Shown here one piece after another: positions 60,606 to 64,000 of a DNA stretch of 64,000 nt. A program made the position numbers and the translations under genes. The stretch comes from CAWBRT01 sp963819175. Its GTDB lineage: Bacteria > Acidobacteriota > Terriglobia > Terriglobales > Acidobacteriaceae. The notes below the pieces were generated by a model. The model was given only the letters and a program-made list of their open reading frames with translations. It had not been told where the DNA came from and did no database searches. Positions within the stretch are counted from its first letter, which is position 1; the number at the start of each line of letters is the position of its first letter. Location of the stretch: positions 4,000-67,999 of the forward strand of contig CAWFVJ010000015.1 of assembly GCA_963819175.1 (NCBI GenBank), given 5' to 3'.

Positions 60606-61475
60606 ATGTTCATCACCTTCGTCTGGGGCTCGACGTTTGTTTTGGTGAAGAACGCCTTGCTCGATGCCTCGCCGCTGGCTTTCAACGCGGTCCGATTCAC
60701 GGTGGCAGCGATCATTCTGGCGGTGATTTTCCGGGGGCACCTGGCGTCGATCAGCCGCCGGACGCTGCGGGCCGGCATTGGAGCGGGCCTCTGGCTGTGC
60801 GCGGGCTACCAGTTCCAGAACCTGGGGTTGCGGCTGACCACGCCTTCCAAGTCGGCATTCCTGACCGGCGTTTGTGTCGTGCTGGTTCCGGTGTTTCTGG
60901 CCGTCTTTTGGCGGCGAAGGGTGAATGGCTGGACGCTGGCGGGAGTGGCGGCGGCTTTTTTCGGGTTATATCTTTTGGCAGTTCCCGGCGGGGGCGCCGG
61001 GCTGGGCGGAATCAACCTGGGCGACCTGCTCACACTGGGGTGTGCCGTATCTTTCGCCTTTCAAATCATAGTCTTAGGGCGGGCTACCCAGAAGCATGCG
61101 TTCGCCCAGATCGTGGTGGTCGAGATCGCCACCTGCGCGGTGGTGATGCTGGCGTCGGCGCCGTTGCTGGAGCCGGTGCGCATTGTGTGGTCGCCGACGG
61201 TGCTTTGGGCTCTAGGAATCACTTCGCTGGTGTCGACCTGCACCGGATTTGTGGTGCAGGGCTGGGCGCAACAGTTCACGCCACCGACGCACACGGCCCT
61301 GATTTTTTCGGTGGAACCGGTATTTGCCTGGGCGACCTCCTACGTTCTGCTCGACGAGCGTCTCGGGTTGCGGGCGGCCGCCGGAGCCGGCTTGATTCTG
61401 GCAGGGGTGTTGATCAGTGAACTACTGGGGCAGGTGCGGCAGCCGGAGGTGGAACTGGCGAAGGAGGTCCTATGA
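60606..61475 (+). CDS. EamA/DMT-family transporter
   Basis: 289 residues, ten predicted TM helices in two EamA repeats: FITFVWGSTFVLVKNALLDASPLAFNAVRF, then after the midpoint CAVSFAFQIIVLGRATQKHAFAQ and TALIFSVEPVFAWATSYVLLDERLGLRAAAGAGLILAGVLI. An inner-membrane metabolite exporter or permease of unknown substrate. ATG 60606 is the first standard start; the frame extends ~20 codons upstream without one, so a CTG start is conceivable. Confidence 0.9.
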   Translation: MFITFVWGSTFVLVKNALLDASPLAFNAVRFTVAAIILAVIFRGHLASISRRTLRAGIGAGLWLCAGYQFQNLGLRLTTPSKSAFLTGVCVVLVPVFLAVFWRRRVNGWTLAGVAAAFFGLYLLAVPGGGAGLGGINLGDLLTLGCAVSFAFQIIVLGRATQKHAFAQIVVVEIATCAVVMLASAPLLEPVRIVWSPTVLWALGITSLVSTCTGFVVQGWAQQFTPPTHTALIFSVEPVFAWATSYVLLDERLGLRAAAGAGLILAGVLISELLGQVRQPEVELAKEVL

Positions 61476-61727
61476 GATGCATACACGGCGGCCTCGGGCT
61501 ACAATTCTTCTGGTAACGAACGTACCTGCGTGCGCGTCTAATGAGCAGGGAGTAAGTTCCCCGCAGAGTGCCTGAACGCGCCAAGCATCAATTCTGGGAA
61601 TCATCGGCCAATGCCAATTTGGTACGGGAACAATAATGCTTGCGCTGTTATGGGCCGGGCTGAATACGAGTGTGCATCAGATAAGTAAGAGTGCATTGAT
61701 CCGCTAACGGAGGCGGCTTCTCGCAAG

Positions 61728-63323
61728 ATGAAAACTAATCGTTTCGCTTCGACACTGGTAGTCTTAGTGACCTTGGCGTTGGGGATACTGATCGGCACGG
61801 TTGTCGCCACTGGCGTAAAGGGCAAAACCGTCGATTCCACAGACGCTACCCCGCTACAGGTCAACAATGTCAATCCACAGGCGGTGTCGAACGCTTTCAC
61901 TCAAGTGGCAAAGCAAATCGAGCCGACGGTGGTCAACATCAACACGGAATCGACGATCAAGAGCCCGCACCGGCGCTTCCGCCGCGGCACGCCGCCGCAG
62001 GGCGACGACAATCAGGACAACGGACAGGGACAGGGACAGGGCGGTGAGGACAATCCCTTCCAGGACTTCTTCGACCGCTTCTTCGGCGGACAGAATCCCA
62101 ATGGCCCCGGCGCTCCACCGGAAGGGATGCGGCAGCGCTCGCTGGGTTCGGGCGTGATTGTCGATTCGCACGGCTACATTGTCACCAACTTCCACGTGGT
62201 CGAGAAGGCTGACCGCATTCGGGTCAACCTGATGGGCGATCCGCCATCGGTGAGCTACAACGCCAAGGTCATCGGGACCGACCGTGAAACCGATCTCGCG
62301 GTGCTCAAGATCGATGTCGGCCATAGCCTGCCGGCAGCCAAGTTCGGGAACTCCCAGCAATCGCAGGTTGGGGAATGGGTGCTGGCCGTCGGCAGTCCGT
62401 TCGGCTTGAACCAGACGGTGACGGCGGGCATCATCTCCGCCATCGGCCGCAACAATATTGTGCCGCAGCGGCAGTTCCAGTCGTTCATACAGACCGATGC
62501 CGCCATCAACCCCGGCAACTCGGGAGGGCCGCTGGTGAACATGGCCGGGCAGGTGATCGGCATTAACACCGCCATCTACACGGAATCTTCCGGCTACCAG
62601 GGAGTCGGGTTTGCCATGCCATCCGATACGGTGGTCAAGGTCTACAAAGACTTGATCGGACCGGATCACAAGGTGGTTCGCGGCTCGATTGGCGTCATGT
62701 TCAACGCCATGCCCGATCCGGCGGTTGCCCGCGTCTATGGGGTCAATGGTGGGGTTACCATCAGCGATGTCGAACCCAAAGGTCCGGCAGGTCAAGCCGG
62801 TTTGCAGTCCGGAGACACCATCATCGCCGTGGAAGGCCAGCCGGTGAAGACGGGCGACGACTTGGTGAACGACATTTCGAGCCGTAAACCCGGTTCCAAG
62901 GTACGTCTGACCGTCATCCGCGGCGGCAAGAAGGAAGATTTTACGGTAACCATCGCCGATCGCGAGAAGCTGTTCGGACGGCAACTCGGATTGGTCGAAG
63001 AACAGGGCGAAGCCGAGCAGCCGAAGGAAAGCAAACTCGGCATGACCGTAAAATCAATCCCGCCGGAAATGGCTCAGCGCATGGGCCTGCCGAAGGGTGG
63101 GGTTGTCGTTCAGGACGTGAAGCCGGGAGGCTTTGCCGACACGGTCAACCTGAGCCGGGGCGACGTGATTATGCAGATTAATAAGCAGCCGATCACCGAT
63201 GAGAAGGCTTTCGATAAGGTCCAGTCGTCATTGAAGTCGGGGCAGGATGTGGTCTTCCTGGTTCGTCCGAATGGACAGGGCCGGAACGGCTCGAATGTCT
63301 TCGTGGCGGGTACCCTCCCGTAA
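61728..63323 (+). CDS. HtrA/DegP-type periplasmic serine protease
   Basis: 531 residues. An N-terminal membrane-anchor/signal helix (ASTLVVLVTLALGILIGTVVATG), a long Q-linker (DDNQDNGQGQGQGGEDNP), and the trypsin-like domain with His156 (VTNFHVVEKA), Asp189 (RETDLAVLKID) and Ser265 (NPGNSGGPLV). Two PDZ domains follow (GVTISDVEPKGPAGQAGLQSGDTIIAVEG; GVVVQDVKPGGFADTVNLSRGDVIMQIN). Protein quality control in the periplasm. About 250 bases of upstream sequence should carry its promoter; no clear element was identified. Confidence 0.95.
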   Translation: MKTNRFASTLVVLVTLALGILIGTVVATGVKGKTVDSTDATPLQVNNVNPQAVSNAFTQVAKQIEPTVVNINTESTIKSPHRRFRRGTPPQGDDNQDNGQGQGQGGEDNPFQDFFDRFFGGQNPNGPGAPPEGMRQRSLGSGVIVDSHGYIVTNFHVVEKADRIRVNLMGDPPSVSYNAKVIGTDRETDLAVLKIDVGHSLPAAKFGNSQQSQVGEWVLAVGSPFGLNQTVTAGIISAIGRNNIVPQRQFQSFIQTDAAINPGNSGGPLVNMAGQVIGINTAIYTESSGYQGVGFAMPSDTVVKVYKDLIGPDHKVVRGSIGVMFNAMPDPAVARVYGVNGGVTISDVEPKGPAGQAGLQSGDTIIAVEGQPVKTGDDLVNDISSRKPGSKVRLTVIRGGKKEDFTVTIADREKLFGRQLGLVEEQGEAEQPKESKLGMTVKSIPPEMAQRMGLPKGGVVVQDVKPGGFADTVNLSRGDVIMQINKQPITDEKAFDKVQSSLKSGQDVVFLVRPNGQGRNGSNVFVAGTLP

Positions 63324-63434
63324 CCGGCAGTTCGCCCATCTTCGGCTGGTGCTGGAGCATCATAGTGTGTCATGATATCCGACACTGGCCGGAGATGATT
63401 TCGCTGGAATCTGGAATGTGGTTGAGGTGTTTAT

Positions 63435-63986
63435 TTGCGTTCTGATATGGCTTTTCCGTGGGCCGCCTTTGTAAAGGCCCTCTTAATAACGGTTTGCACA
63501 ACGCTTGTCTTGGGCGGCATCTGTGCCGCCGAGGCGAGCCGTGAGAGCGGTGCGCCGCAGTTTGCGGGACATCCGGGGCGCCAGCATCCCCAAATTGAGC
63601 TTACAAAGGTGCACCATGCGGCGGTTTCCGCCAAAGGCCGGGTGCGCACCGCAGCCAAAAAAGGCAAGCGCGCGGTTAGCACGGCACGTGCCAGCCACGG
63701 ACAGCAGGTCATCAGCTCCGAACGCGCCGGGCAAATCCAGGCCGCACTGATTCGCGAGCATCGTCTCGATGGCGAAGCTACCGGCGTTTGGGACCAGCGC
63801 ACGAAGGACGCGATGATCCGCTACCAGGCGGAGAACGGCTGGCAAACCAAAATCACCCCTGATTCACGCGCTCTGATCAAACTCGGTCTCGGCCCCCGCC
63901 ACGATGGATTGCTGAACCCCGACAGCGCGGCACTCGCCTCCCCACTTGAGCTTGGTGGGGACCGGGAGATCCCCGGCGGCCGGTAG
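63435..63986 (+). CDS. Exported peptidoglycan-binding-domain protein
   Basis: 183 residues from TTG 63435 with GAGGTG five bases upstream (ATG 63447 is an alternative). Signal or anchor helix (VKALLITVCTTLVLGGICAAEA), a basic linker (RVRTAAKKGKRAVSTARA), then a PG_binding_1-like domain (RAGQIQAALIREHRLDGEATGVWDQRTKDAMIRYQAENGWQ). Likely periplasmic wall binder. Lies downstream of the HtrA gene, 110 bases apart. Confidence 0.78.
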   Translation: MRSDMAFPWAAFVKALLITVCTTLVLGGICAAEASRESGAPQFAGHPGRQHPQIELTKVHHAAVSAKGRVRTAAKKGKRAVSTARASHGQQVISSERAGQIQAALIREHRLDGEATGVWDQRTKDAMIRYQAENGWQTKITPDSRALIKLGLGPRHDGLLNPDSAALASPLELGGDREIPGGR

Positions 63987-64000
63987 GGCACCAAGTCCTA

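Noticed and set aside
61476..61727. ECF-type promoter (GGGAAC near 61625) upstream of htrA
   Set aside because: The -35-like hexamer is present but no matching -10 at the right distance was convincing.

Overview
The window is about 64 kb of bacterial chromosome that looks like a Terriglobia-type Acidobacteriota (Koribacter/Sulfotelmatobacter-like). Three secreted proteins have the acidobacterial 'VWFA-related' architecture, there is a PEP-CTERM protein, the DNA is GC-rich, and many intergenic gaps hold short GTCATCC/GTCACCCTGAG-type repeats that I associate with this phylum. The phylum call is inference from gene content; no rRNA is present.

Layout. (1) 1-9.6 kb is an integrated mobile element next to tRNA-Ser(GGA). 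It carries a prim-pol replication protein running off the left edge, small DNA-binding or zinc-ribbon proteins, two D12-class adenine methyltransferases (one frameshifted), an IS1182-type transposase, a 731-aa protein with a C-terminal SplB-like radical SAM domain, and a tyrosine integrase abutting the tRNA. (2) 9.9-21.4 kb is mostly core: bacterioferritin, a NarL-type regulator with a degenerate receiver, PilZ, the TldE/TldD pair, a decayed PEP-CTERM gene, a CAP protein, pilT, ilvE and a ClpB-D2-like ATPase. (3) 21.5-29.1 kb: an M48 protease, a NitT/TauT-type binding protein and a histidine kinase cut by a complete IS21-family element (2,536 bp, 6-bp target duplication). (4) 29.1-37.6 kb: an MglA GTPase, three VWFA-related secreted proteins, rluD, lgt and a YgiC/YgiB-like pair. 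(5) 37.8-43.6 kb: branched-chain/propionate catabolism (HMG-CoA lyase, acyl-CoA carboxylase beta, both methylmalonyl-CoA mutase parts), interrupted by a small GIY-YIG nuclease gene bracketed by 40-bp inverted repeats. (6) 43.8-51.6 kb: ECF sigma/anti-sigma pair, TolC-like protein, truA, VOC protein, zinc-ribbon protein and a stand-alone receiver. (7) 52-58.7 kb: a Crp/Fnr regulator, a second kinase interrupted by an internal piece of IS66, and a large PAS/kinase/receiver hybrid. (8) 59-64 kb: an M20 peptidase, an EamA transporter, an HtrA protease and a peptidoglycan-binding protein.

About ten otherwise normal genes carry one-base or few-base frameshifts, several of them at short homopolymers. 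That suggests uncorrected sequencing indels as much as real decay, so 'broken' calls in housekeeping genes need care. By contrast, the IS21 and IS66 interruptions are physical insertions whose removal restores the kinase frames exactly.

The least ordinary items are the GIY-YIG gene with its structure-conserved inverted repeats, the radical SAM fusion containing a 20-bp perfect palindrome inside its coding sequence, two receiver domains with Glu at the phospho-acceptor position, and two families of dispersed intergenic hairpins.
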